DNA of 64,000 bases from Sunxiuqinia sp965230765 (GTDB taxonomy: Bacteria; Bacteroidota; Bacteroidia; Bacteroidales; Prolixibacteraceae), in assembly GCA_965230765.1 (NCBI GenBank), contig CBDDLR010000001.1, positions 434,001-498,000 of the forward strand, in the 5' to 3' direction. The position numbers were made by a program, and so were the translations under genes. The notes under the pieces are model-generated. The model saw only the letters and a list, made by a program, of their open reading frames with translations. It was not told the origin of the DNA and did not search any database. Shown here piece by piece: positions 27,601 to 35,100 of this stretch. The stretch's first letter is position 1. Every line of letters starts with the position of its first letter.

Positions 27601-30427
27601 CAACCAGGGGTGTACTGCAACATATTCTGCCACTATCTTAGACAAAGAACCATTGGTTGTGACAGGCACCGTTACCAATCAGGTATTAGAATGTCCGGGT
27701 GATGCAAATGCAAGTATTGCCATTGGAATTACTTCTGATCCATCCAGTTTAATCGAAATTAATTGGTTCAAAGATGGCGCGGAGTTGCCTGCACTCCAAA
27801 ACATGTTCGAAATTAGTGGCTTGGACATCGGCAAATATCATGTTGAGGTTATCGACAATAATGTAACCGAAGTGACATGCATGGTTACAGACACGTTTGA
27901 GATTACCGAACCTGAACCATTTATTGTTGCAGAAATTGAATATTCTACACCTCCGACATGTTATTCTGAAACATACCGGGGTACAGCAAAATATCAGGTA
28001 GCTGGTGGCAGCCAACCATATACTTATCAGTTGGATTATGGACCAACGATTACCTTCACCCCTGATGCTGACGGATTTATTGAAATTGCCAACCTGGATA
28101 CCGGGACACACGTTATAACCTTTGCAGAAGACAAACACTGCAAACCGGACACTTCAATATTTTTCAGGATTGCCTCTGTTGAGCCAATTGAGATTACTTA
28201 CGATGAAGAGACAGATATTGTTGACGTAGGTTGCGATTTGAAGGGTAGCATCACCGTTACTGTAACGGGTGGAAACTCACCATATTTCTACTCATGGACA
28301 GGCCCCAACAATTTTGCCACGAGCGGAACAGACCTGAATCAAATATCCGACTTGGAAGAAATTGGTTTTTATACATTAATTGTGACAGATGTGAATCAAT
28401 GTAAGTCTGATCCGATAACTATTGAGTTGGTTGAGCTCACCACCGATTTTGAAGTAATTGAAGTGATCCGAAATGGAGAATGCGCTTCCAACAATGATGC
28501 ATCGATTGAGTTAATTGTTTCTGACGATATTGTAGTGCCTTATACAGTCAACTGGGAAGAATGGGTACGAATTGATCCTGATCCAAACTGTACTTCCGGA
28601 TGTTTTGCATGGCAACCAATTGCAACGGCCAGCGGACAATTATTCCTGAACAATTTAGGGCCAGGGCAATATCGCGCAACTATTCAAGATGGGAGCAACT
28701 CACTGTGCGACACCTATGTTGGCACATTCACACTAGCCAATTCCTCCATCGAATTGTTTGACAATGAAGTTCGGGATCCTGAATGTGGCGATTCCAATTA
28801 TGGGTACAAATTCAGAACGAAGGCTTCGAACCCGCTGAAGTATTATCTAAACGGAACTGAAATAACATTGGCCGATGGAACCTTGATTTATAATGCAGTT
28901 GATGATGAATACATTATTGAGAATTTAGTTCCGGGAGATTACCTGTTACGAATTGTTGAAATCAACGAATCCGGCGATGAGGGCTGTGAAGTATTAGAAA
29001 ACTTCGGTATTGGGGAATTTACAGTTCTTGAATACACCGGAGAAACTTCACACGAGCTGGATGTGTGTGAACCAGTTTATACATTTACACTAGATACTTC
29101 TTTGGTCGTTGGAGGTTTCCCATTTACGAATACAAGTGGAAGTTCTTATTATAATTACGAATGGACTGCACCGGACAATACCATTCAGTATGGTTTCAAT
29201 GATATATTGGTAGATGAAGGTGTTTATCAACTAACTATAAGTGATAGTCACGGATGTACCCTTGGTCCAATCCTGTTTAGTTTCGATGTAATTTACAATC
29301 CGATTGAAGTATTTGAAACAATTACCAATGTGAGTTGCGGAGATGTAACCGATGATGGGACAATACAGGTAAACATTCAGGGAGGACTTGATCCGTACAC
29401 CATACTTTGGGAAAAAGAAACCGTGGAACCGGTTAATGGAGAAACAACTTACAATCCGATCGCTACAGATACGGAATTTGTGGAGGACCTTTCTCCTGGA
29501 AGATATCGAATTACCGTTTATAGTAATTTCGAGGATTGTGATAGCGAAAATCCGATAGTAAAATACCAGAACATTTACACCATAACAAAAGACGAATCCG
29601 TACTGATCCTGGATGGTCCACACTTAAGTAAAGAGCTTTGTGAAGGAACGCCGGGAATCTTGACCATCCGAGTTTCTGAAAATGCCAATGGAAGTACATT
29701 ATTCTACTACAACGAACAACTGGTCAATACTGAATTTATTGGCGAAGGCACCTACGAAGTGTATATTGATGCACCTGTAACCAATGCGCTGTTGAATGCA
29801 GTCAATCCTGCTGGTTGTGGTACGTTTGTTATTGTTGAAGACGGAGTTGCTACTCCGTCATTCCGGTACGAGTCTGAAGGTTACAATTCATTTGGCATTA
29901 TTGCTGTTGGCGAAGAAGTGAAATTTATAAATACCACAACGGATGTTTATGACAGCCTAACCTGGGACTTTGGTGACGGAGCAGATATTCTTCCGTTGAA
30001 TGTTATAGAAGAACGTTCGGTTGACATATTGCACACCTACGAAACTGAAGGCGAATTTGATGTAACGCTTACCGTTTTCAACACCGCTGGTTGTTCAAAT
30101 GCAGTAGTCAATACGGTTACAGTAGGTAGAGGGTACAATGTAATGTTCCCAACAGCCTTCACACCAAATAATGACGGAATTAATGACTATTTTGAAGGCG
30201 AATATACAGGAATTGTTGCTTTCACGTTGAATATTTATGACATGTGGAACAACCTGATTTGGACGACATCACATGAAACATTAAGCCTTCCTGAACACTG
30301 GGGATGGGATGGTAAATTGTCTGATGGAACTCCTTATAACAATCAGGTGTTTAAATTTATTTTCCATGGTGTTCGGTTAAACGGTGAAACGATTTTAGTA
30401 ACTGATAATGCTTTAATTGTAAAATGA
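18605..30427 (+). CDS. Giant T9SS-secreted Ig-repeat/SprB-like adhesin, 3940 aa
   Basis: A signal peptide (MNKIGKQLSLIALGVF..ANAQ) leads into about 26 tandem Ig/PKD-like modules of about 95 aa (19120-26570), each marked by a DQTIC-like start and a YQWxSS..W..I core. They alternate in two types. From about 26570 to 29600 there are about nine SprB-like repeats (for example KCGGVNDGYI..GGIEPYRYAWS). The first is interrupted by a foreign domain at 26690-27005. A classical PKD domain (LTWDFGDGA) precedes a type-B T9SS sorting domain (FPTAFTPNNDGINDYFEG to the C-terminus, residues about 3843-3940). The protein should cross the outer membrane by T9SS and act as a surface adhesin, as SprB does in gliding. 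It overlaps its SprF gene by 4 nt. Confidence 0.93.
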   Translation: MNKIGKQLSLIALGVFCFFGIANAQVSSNMPDLAIETCDNFPSGYFTLSDLIFTETLTNDLQSGTTTISIQLPANFEFDTSTNPSLSETGTDITSLTLGSPAYSDPQTFQFNITISGTGTIDEITISGLLIRGITAVTTTTNITINSSPTVLFSGLTNGSGVATISSGILSVSNAGTASSDQTLCMGASPAQLTVSGSSTTSDPASGAVESYQWESSPDNASWSSVSGEVGANFTPPAISSSIYYRRQTILSRNGFSCSNPSNSVFIELNSITAGAIVSDQTICNGSTAAGLSQSIAASGTGTLSYQWESDASGSWADIAGADQANYSPGAISATTQYRRRDISTHNSVVCSDYTNIVTVTVLPTVVGGTAEVSAGVSDQTICESDVPATISVTGSSGGTSYEWYQSTNNGSTYSIISGEVSPTLTFSAAPSQTTYYIRKSIASGTGSTCEDFSSEAIVYVNIITEGSILGTQTICDGSAASTLTQDVAASATGTLTYQWESDASGSWTDIAGATSATYNPGAISATTNFRRKDISTLNSQECSAYTNIVTVSVLPTVVGGTAEVSPGVADQTVCESDVPATIDVTGGSAGLSYQWQSSTDNITFNNIPGEVSESLTFSAAPTTTTYYRRSSIAAGSGSTCSDLSTVSTVFVNQVDAGSISSNQTICVGSTAAVLTESSASSGTGALTYQWESDASGSWADIVGADQATYNPGTVATTTQYRREVTSTLNGLACSEYTNSISITVLPTVVGGTAEVSAGVFDQTICLGDIPSTITVSGSSGSTSYQWQSSTDNITYSDIAGEVGADLSFSAAPPSTTYYRRESSSGGAGSTCLDYSSVSTVFINNIFSGTISGDQTICNGTTAAILSESTSASGSGTLSYQWESDASGSWADIASATQPTYAPGALTATTQFRRRDISTLNGVSCTNLTNTVVVTVLPLISGGTAEVSPGVPDQTICASDVPATISVSGGSVGDGYQWQSSTDDATYNDIAGEVSADLIFTTPPASTTYYRRLTLNSSGGTDCSEISSVSTVIINSITAGVIGNDQTICYNDIASNIIELTSAVASGALTHQWESKVGSGAWTAIGGETDVTYAPGNVTQTTQYRRYDTSTLNGVACAAYTNTITVEALPEVAGGTASADETICEADIPSAITVAGALGVSGQWQQSFDNVSWTDISGETGVNLTFTAPITQTTYYRRQVSTTINSFTCTDYSTTVVKTLNVIDAGTIGSDQTVCYGTILPNFSEIATPTFAGTLTYQWESKTESGAWTTIVGATDATYAPGVMTENMQYRRIDYSTLNSVTCSEISNEITITVSGEFEPGVAAPATQTVCQGGDPAMITVTGGETVDVTYQWYESTDGGATFNTLVGETGPEYNPPPGIMVSTYFQRETISDTPGITCSDITAPVFVEVNTFDAGEILASQTVCGGDAASTITSITNASAAGTITYSWESSTDLITWTPIALDQQTYTPGILTETTYFRRVATSSLNGLDCDVRSNISTVYVNQFINEAGHEVRMWYGSTGPITVCFNTAPGSIVDNFELEANIGATISYQWETSTDNATWSNVAGASGRNYSPPAVTADIFYRRVSTTSLNGLDCSINSNSIKFEVGANVDAGSVATSNPNSIGGSSLIEVVHYGDTPSEINNVIPGSGDGSVFEYLWFISTNGVNFSAAPGVNDGENYIPVDPVLTTTWFRRVHYRTYFSVQCGVYDSDTQVQIIVPSPGLLNEDQIICVDDDPDIIETDTDISTMDGLAYLQYQWESSTDNIDYTPIAGETNIDFDPAAGQFSVTTYIRRITNTIIGGADYGVIPYSETDIVVINVNTITPGAISGDQSVCHSTVPNDITNASLPEAHGTATYEWWSSTDGTNYSIINGETNPSYSFTDPLIQSTYYKRKDISTFNGVECSDFTNAVFVEITSVQGGTLDADQTVCTTDHPATINVSGAVGAFAQWQDSVAGGTWTNIVGEQSTNLTFTAPIAETTHYRRRTWSSSGGGDCEAYSTISTVYVNNISPGTIGNDQLLCYNSLAANLTVVAMPSGSGTIGYQWEKNDSGAWNEIVGADQPTYSPGNLTTTTSFRRKDISTFNGLDCSAYTNEITIEIVSEVQGGTTNGDQSVCSTDNPATILVTGSLGTNAQWQSSTDGATWNDIAGETGVSLAFAAPLSETTYFRLRVWETVGALTCEEFSPVVTIYVNEIIAGQIGSDQLLCYNSPVASLTVVTPASGSGTMTYQWEKNDAGTWDEIVGATQPTYSPGALTTTTSFRRKVSSTLYGDDCPMYTNEVTIEILPEVLGGTSNGNQVVCSDEIPGTITITGSLGANKQWQSSTDGATWNDMAGETGTSLAFAAPIAQTTMYRLHVWEVSGGLTCEEYSDEVTLTLNEITAGVIGSDQVLCHNSVVGNFTAVSPASGTGALTYQWEKNDTGTWDVIAGADQPTYSPGALTVTTQFRRQDISTISGSPCSEYTNIVTIEIFGELTGGSASADQYVCLSEIPTDISTDGIKGALAIWQQSTDMASWSDIPGQTGETLSFSAPLSETTYFRWHTWTETVDLLCEDYSTVSTVYVNRIIPGKITDDQILCAGDIAESFIETQVPEHEGLLSHQWEVSTDLFSWTDIVGATGATYGASPIETSYYRRKDISTIAGGNVCSAYTDTVQIIVDDYPVIDSTTIADNDITHVTCFDAADGSIMPPPSRISGGNIAQAQITEIVLSGAAAVNDVYSVIINGTAFSHTVLLNGAVPQNNTEIATDLGAAIVSSAVTVSVSNDTITLTAQVAGTGYEVFASTGGSVNGKMTTQIIQQNQLPNLYEWTKTDDVSFYDTNLSISGLTAGFYQLVVTNNVCTDTVIFEVQQPEELVIEVDTTCNNSITARISGGNENYTVTLTKPDNSTEVKTSSGDVTFTNLERGQTYIIEVVDAPCTQTFTQVVDLPLGLVVDENFITVSDIKCGGVNDGYITLEPNAIMGGIEPYRYAWSVFDGAVRVQISTERSVSGLAPDTYYLDIEDNQGCTATYSATILDKEPLVVTGTVTNQVLECPGDANASIAIGITSDPSSLIEINWFKDGAELPALQNMFEISGLDIGKYHVEVIDNNVTEVTCMVTDTFEITEPEPFIVAEIEYSTPPTCYSETYRGTAKYQVAGGSQPYTYQLDYGPTITFTPDADGFIEIANLDTGTHVITFAEDKHCKPDTSIFFRIASVEPIEITYDEETDIVDVGCDLKGSITVTVTGGNSPYFYSWTGPNNFATSGTDLNQISDLEEIGFYTLIVTDVNQCKSDPITIELVELTTDFEVIEVIRNGECASNNDASIELIVSDDIVVPYTVNWEEWVRIDPDPNCTSGCFAWQPIATASGQLFLNNLGPGQYRATIQDGSNSLCDTYVGTFTLANSSIELFDNEVRDPECGDSNYGYKFRTKASNPLKYYLNGTEITLADGTLIYNAVDDEYIIENLVPGDYLLRIVEINESGDEGCEVLENFGIGEFTVLEYTGETSHELDVCEPVYTFTLDTSLVVGGFPFTNTSGSSYYNYEWTAPDNTIQYGFNDILVDEGVYQLTISDSHGCTLGPILFSFDVIYNPIEVFETITNVSCGDVTDDGTIQVNIQGGLDPYTILWEKETVEPVNGETTYNPIATDTEFVEDLSPGRYRITVYSNFEDCDSENPIVKYQNIYTITKDESVLILDGPHLSKELCEGTPGILTIRVSENANGSTLFYYNEQLVNTEFIGEGTYEVYIDAPVTNALLNAVNPAGCGTFVIVEDGVATPSFRYESEGYNSFGIIAVGEEVKFINTTTDVYDSLTWDFGDGADILPLNVIEERSVDILHTYETEGEFDVTLTVFNTAGCSNAVVNTVTVGRGYNVMFPTAFTPNNDGINDYFEGEYTGIVAFTLNIYDMWNNLIWTTSHETLSLPEHWGWDGKLSDGTPYNNQVFKFIFHGVRLNGETILVTDNALIVK
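19120..26570 (+). repeat. Tandem array of about 26 Ig-like modules
   Basis: Units of about 285 nt encode modules that each begin near a DQT(I/V)C-type sequence. They form a two-module doublet of about 555 nt. DNA identity is high between some neighbours: the stretches at 25008-25065 and 25558-25615 differ at only a few bases. This indicates expansion by doublet duplication. Confidence 0.85.
26690..27005 (+). other. Domain inserted inside an SprB-like repeat
   Basis: The SprB-like repeat VTCFDAADGSI..ISGGN is broken off and resumes with LYEWTKTDD..SISGLTAGFYQLVV. Between them lie about 100 residues with VYSVIINGTAFSHTV, an NNTEIATDLGAAI helix and DTITLTAQVAGTGYEV. This looks like the small beta domain with GDxYxVxINGTxxxYT found in phage-tail and adhesin-type proteins. 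Confidence 0.6.
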
Positions 30428-31455
30428 TCAGAATAAAACAACATATAATCCTCCTACTCGTATTATTGACTCTCGGTACCCGGGCAGTTTACAGTCAGGA
30501 TGAGTTCATACAAAACCTCGATCAGATACCCTCATACATCAATCCAAGCTTTCATGCATTTAATGAAGGTACTATGATTGGTGTGGTAAATGAGTTTGCA
30601 GGTGAATCGTCTATGAACAACACCGAAAACAGGTATGCTTTTTTCAATTCATTCTTTAAAAGCAGTAAATATGGATTGGGAATGGATATTTTATCTACCC
30701 GCTTAAGAAATTCTGCTTATCAAAATACAAAAGTTAACCTTTCGTATATTTACCGGGTTCAGCTAGACCGTTTCTGGATATTTTATCCTGGAATTACAGC
30801 AGGGTACACTATTGCATCATTCAATTACGACAACATCATATTCCAGGATCAGATTGATGTCCTGACAGGAAATGTAAGTAATTACACCATTGATCCTGTG
30901 ATTTTATCGGACAGAACAAGTGCAATTGATTTTGGACTTTCATTTTTGGTTCAAAACAGAAAAAACACACTTGCAGGAATTTCAATTAAGCATTTAAATA
31001 GGCCTAAAATTTCTTTTGTTGATGAAGACAAACAACGTATTGACATGCATGTGGCTGCACAGCTTGGGTATCAAATTCAATTGAACAGGTACAACCGCCG
31101 TGGACTACTACCAAGGCATAGCTACTTTTATTTCTTCGGAAATGCATCCATGCAGGGAAAGCAGTTTCGGTTTGATCTCTTTCAGCAATTATTAATCAAT
31201 GAATTTTCAATAGGGCTTAGCCAACAGCTGAATAAATCGGATATTTACGATACCGGACAGCTAGGTGTGAGTACAGCACTGCATATCGAAAGCATGTTGG
31301 TAGGATTAAACTACAAAATGCCAATCAGTCCCAATGCAAAAAGGTTTATTCCCAATGTAATGGAACTATTCCTTACATTTAATCTTTCTGATTCCCGTGG
31401 AAGAAGAGATAGAAACTATAATAAATTCTACGCACATAAATACACTGTATTCTAA
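30424..31455 (+). CDS. PorP/SprF-family type IX secretion outer-membrane protein (1)
   Basis: 343 aa. A signal peptide (HIILLLVLLTLGTRAVYSQ) is followed by the family opening DEFIQNLDQIPSYINPSFHAF and alternating amphipathic strands typical of a 14-strand-type beta-barrel (FWIFYPGITAGYTIASF, STALHIESMLVGLNYKMP). PorP/SprF proteins are needed for export or attachment of type-B CTD proteins such as SprB. The start overlaps the giant adhesin stop by 4 nt (ATGA), so the two are translationally coupled. It differs clearly from the other two SprF copies in this window, as its substrate CTD differs from theirs. Confidence 0.92.
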   Translation: MIRIKQHIILLLVLLTLGTRAVYSQDEFIQNLDQIPSYINPSFHAFNEGTMIGVVNEFAGESSMNNTENRYAFFNSFFKSSKYGLGMDILSTRLRNSAYQNTKVNLSYIYRVQLDRFWIFYPGITAGYTIASFNYDNIIFQDQIDVLTGNVSNYTIDPVILSDRTSAIDFGLSFLVQNRKNTLAGISIKHLNRPKISFVDEDKQRIDMHVAAQLGYQIQLNRYNRRGLLPRHSYFYFFGNASMQGKQFRFDLFQQLLINEFSIGLSQQLNKSDIYDTGQLGVSTALHIESMLVGLNYKMPISPNAKRFIPNVMELFLTFNLSDSRGRRDRNYNKFYAHKYTVF

Positions 31456-31559
31456 TCTTAATTTCATTATTATTTCATATTCAAGCTTCTGAGCATACGT
31501 CTTATTTAACAACATCTTTTAACCTTTCGCAAGTAATCGAAAAATACAATCGCTTTTGT

Positions 31560-31585
31560 GGTAGGGAAATTACCCAATTCGGGGT
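31560..31585 (+). promoter_or_regulatory. Upstream element shared with the first giant gene
   Basis: Second copy of the 26-nt element seen at 18330-18355, beginning GGTAGGG and ending CGGGGT. It is 614 nt ahead of the ATG at 32200, much farther than in unit 1. It supports a separate transcription start for unit 2. Confidence 0.45.
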
Positions 31586-32143
31586 TACATTTACGAATAG
31601 AGGTTTTATTAGGCAACTGATAATCTGGTGTTTTCAAGTTATAAACAGGCACTTGTTAACAACAAGCATTGGTTCATTTAATTCATAAATGGTACATTTA
31701 AGTGCGATTGTGAAAAAGATTTTTTTTTATAAAAATCTCTATAGGTTGATGGGATAGCGATTCATGGGGTTAGATGAGAATAATTAATCAGAGACTCAAT
31801 GATTGAAATTAACCTGATAGGGACTTTTTTTGTGGACTGTTTTCAGCTAGAAAAACACCCTGAGTTGATTAGGCTTAAAGCCTTACCACTCAAAAAAATT
31901 CCCTTCAATTATTTTAATCTTTTGCATTAAAGCAAAAGCAATAAGAAAGAAGTAAAGCTCTAGTCCTTGCTTCCAGATATTGTTGAGCTCAAGTTGAATG
32001 ATTTCTCTACTTCCAAAACAGAATGGAATTGATTGAGAATAGATAAAAGCTGGTCATCACCGAGGAAAATTAATCAAGGGCAGGTTAATTTTAAAAATCA
32101 TCTTTTTTTTGACCAGTCGATATTAAAAAGTGGGGTATGGTAG

Positions 32144-32170
32144 ACATGCCAATAAGGGGCAATGGCATGT
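32144..32170 (+). promoter_or_regulatory. Start-proximal stem-loop of the second giant gene
   Basis: ACATGCC pairs perfectly with GGCATGT (7 bp, 13-nt loop), ending 29 nt before the ATG at 32200. No T tract follows. Confidence 0.4.
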
Positions 32171-32199
32171 TTTGATTTGAACTGTACAACTTTTTGGGT

Positions 32200-35100
32200 A
32201 TGGCAAAAAGAAAAGGGAGGTCATTAAAGACACTTTTGTGCTTTATAACGGTATTGTTACAACTTTCAAGCTTATTTGGTAGCGAAAGGAATAATACAAA
32301 TAGTATTGAAAAGAATTCAATAATCGAGTTCAACACTACCGTTCCGACTATTGAATTCTCTGTCTACGCATCTCAACCACCTTTACCTACTGCAACCATC
32401 ACTGGTACTACAACTGTCTGTCAGAATGATGCTTCTCCTTTAGTTACTTTTACTGGTTCTGACGGAACTGCTCCTTACACCTTCACATACAATATCAACG
32501 GAGGAAGCCCACAAACTATAACAACAACTTCTGGAAATTCAGTTACCGTTGGAGCACCTACAACAACAGACGGTACTTTTATTTACAATTTAACGCTAAT
32601 TGAAGACGACCTTGGAGACTCTCAAGCAGCAACTGGCTCTGCAACAATCACTGTAAACCCAACACCTTCTGTCAATGCCATATCCGATCAGGTGGTTTGT
32701 AATGGGGATCCCTCAACTGCTATCAACTTCTCCGGAACGGCTACTTCATACAACTGGACAAATGATAACACTTCAGTTGGTGTAGCTGCAAGCGGTACCG
32801 GAAATATTGCCTCATTCACTGCTACAAACAGTGGCTCTTCACCTATTACTGCAAGCATTACTGTTACCCCAATCTATTCAAATGGTGGTGTTAATTGCCC
32901 GGGGACTGCTGAATCGTTCACAATCACCGTAAACCCAACACCTTCTGTCAATGCCATATCCGATCAGGTGCTTTGCAATGGGGATGCTACAACTGCTATC
33001 AACTTCTCCGGAACGGCTACTTCATACAACTGGACAAACGATGACACTTCAATTGGGTTAGCTGCAAGCGGTACAGGGAATATTGCCTCGTTCTCTGCTA
33101 CAAACAGTGGCTCTTCACCTATTACTGCAAGCATTACTGTTACCCCAATCTATTCAAATGGTGGTGTTAATTGCCCGGGGACTGCTGAATCGTTCACAAT
33201 CACCGTAAACCCAACACCTTCTGTCAATGCCATATCCGATCAGGTGCTTTGCAATGGGGATGCTACAACTGCTATCAACTTCTCCGGAACGGCTACTTCA
33301 TACAACTGGACAAACGATGACACTTCAATTGGGTTAGCTGCAAGCGGTACAGGGAATATTGCCTCGTTCTCTGCTTCAAACAGTAGTTCCTCTCCTGTAA
33401 CTTCGACCATTACGGTTACGCCAATCTATTCAAACGGTGGAGTCGATTGCCCGGGAACTGCTGAATCGTTCACAATCACCGTAAACCCAACACCTTCTAT
33501 CAATGCCATATCCAATCAGGTGCTGTGCAATGGAGATGTCTCAACTGCTATCAACTTCTCCGGAACGGCTACTTCTTATAACTGGAGTAACGATGACACT
33601 TCAATTGGTTTAGCTGCAAGCGGTACCGGAAACATTGCTTCGTTCACTGCTACAAACAGTGGCTCTTCCCCTGTTACTGCAAGCATTACTGTTACACCAA
33701 TCTATTCAAATGGTGGTGTTAATTGCCCAGGTATAGCTGAATCGTTCACAATCACAGTGAACCCAACACCCACGGTTGATGCTGTTGCTGATCAGGTGCT
33801 ATGTAATGGGGATCCCACAACTGCTATCAACTTCTCCGGAACAGCTACTTCATACAACTGGACAAACGATGACACTTCAATTGGGTTAGCTGCAAGCGGT
33901 ACAGGGAATATTGCCTCATTCACTGCTACAAACAGTGGTTCCTCTCCTGTTACTGCTACCATTACAGTTACGCCAATTTATACAAATGGAGGTGTCGATT
34001 GCCCGGGAACTGCTGAATCGTTTACAATCACCGTAAACCCTACTCCTTCTGTCAATGCCATATCCAATCAGGTGGTTTGCAATGGGGATGCTACCACTGC
34101 GATCAACTTCACCGGAACGGCTACTTCTTATAACTGGAGTAACGATGACACTTCAATTGGTTTAGCTGCAAGCGGTACCGGAAACATTGCTTCGTTCACT
34201 GCTACAAACAGTGGCTCTTCACCTGTTACTGCAAGCATTACAGTTACGCCTATTTATACAAATGGAGGTGTGGACTGCCCGGGAACTGCTGAATCGTTCA
34301 CAATTACGGTGAACCCAACACCCACAGTTGATGCTGTTGCTGACCAAGTGCTATGTAATGGGGACGCCACAACGGATATTATATTTTCGGGTACAGCCAC
34401 CAGTTTTAGTTGGACAAATGACAATCCATCCATTGGAATTTCAGCTAGTGGCAGTGGTGATATTTTATCTTTTTCTGCCACAAACTTAGGCACTTCAACA
34501 GAAGTTGCCAATATTACTGTTACACCTCATTACACTACAGGAGCTACAACTTGCGATGGTGTTCCACAAACATTCAGCATCACAGTTTATCCAACACCAG
34601 TTGCTGATAATCCAGGCAATCAAACGTATTGCCAGTTAGAAACCACAAGTGCTATACCCCTTACTGGTACACCTTCAGGTGTTGTTTTTGATGTTACCGG
34701 AGGTTCATCAATCGGCATCAGTGATTTATCCGATGTCACTGAGATTCCGTCATTTCTTGCAATCACATCGGGCTCTGCCACATTAACAGTAACTCCAAAA
34801 GCTAACGGTTGTACTGGTACTCCCATCAACTTTGACTTTGTTATTACTGAAATCCCTTTACCACAATCCAATCCAAGTGCAAGAACAATCTGTTCTGGCG
34901 AAAGCACAAATGTTTTATTAGGAAGTACCACCCCAGGAACAACTTACACCTGGGAAATTACAAGTATTGACGCAGGGATAACAGGAGCAAGCAATGGTTC
35001 AGGAGATGAAATTGACCAGATATTGAGCAATACTTCAGGAATAACTGGAAGTGTTACATATCTGATTACTGCATTTGCCAATTCTTGCGAAGGAGGTAAA

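Larger units (their letters stand above)
31456..32199. other. Long leader region of the second giant gene
   Basis: 744 bases without a recognisable gene. It holds the shared 26-nt element (31560-31585), an AT-rich palindrome (31717-31738), and nested inverted repeats CTGGTC/GACCAG (32050-32055, 32111-32116) enclosing AAAATTAA/TTAATTTT (32066-32073, 32085-32092). A start-proximal stem-loop ACATGCC/GGCATGT lies at 32144-32170. No terminator of the upstream SprF transcript was found, so read-through is possible. Confidence 0.6.

Noticed and set aside
27223..29699. Long antisense open frames inside the giant genes
   Set aside because: They are composition effects of repetitive, Thr/Asp-rich coding sequence; no motif or start signal supports them.
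31717..31738. AGATTTTT/AAAAATCT palindrome as terminator of SprF (1)
   Set aside because: The stem is almost only A-T, it lies 260 nt after the stop, and no T tract follows.
32653..34590. Possible CRISPR array because of regular repeats
   Set aside because: The repeats are 276 nt, contiguous, without spacers, and encode protein modules in one open frame.
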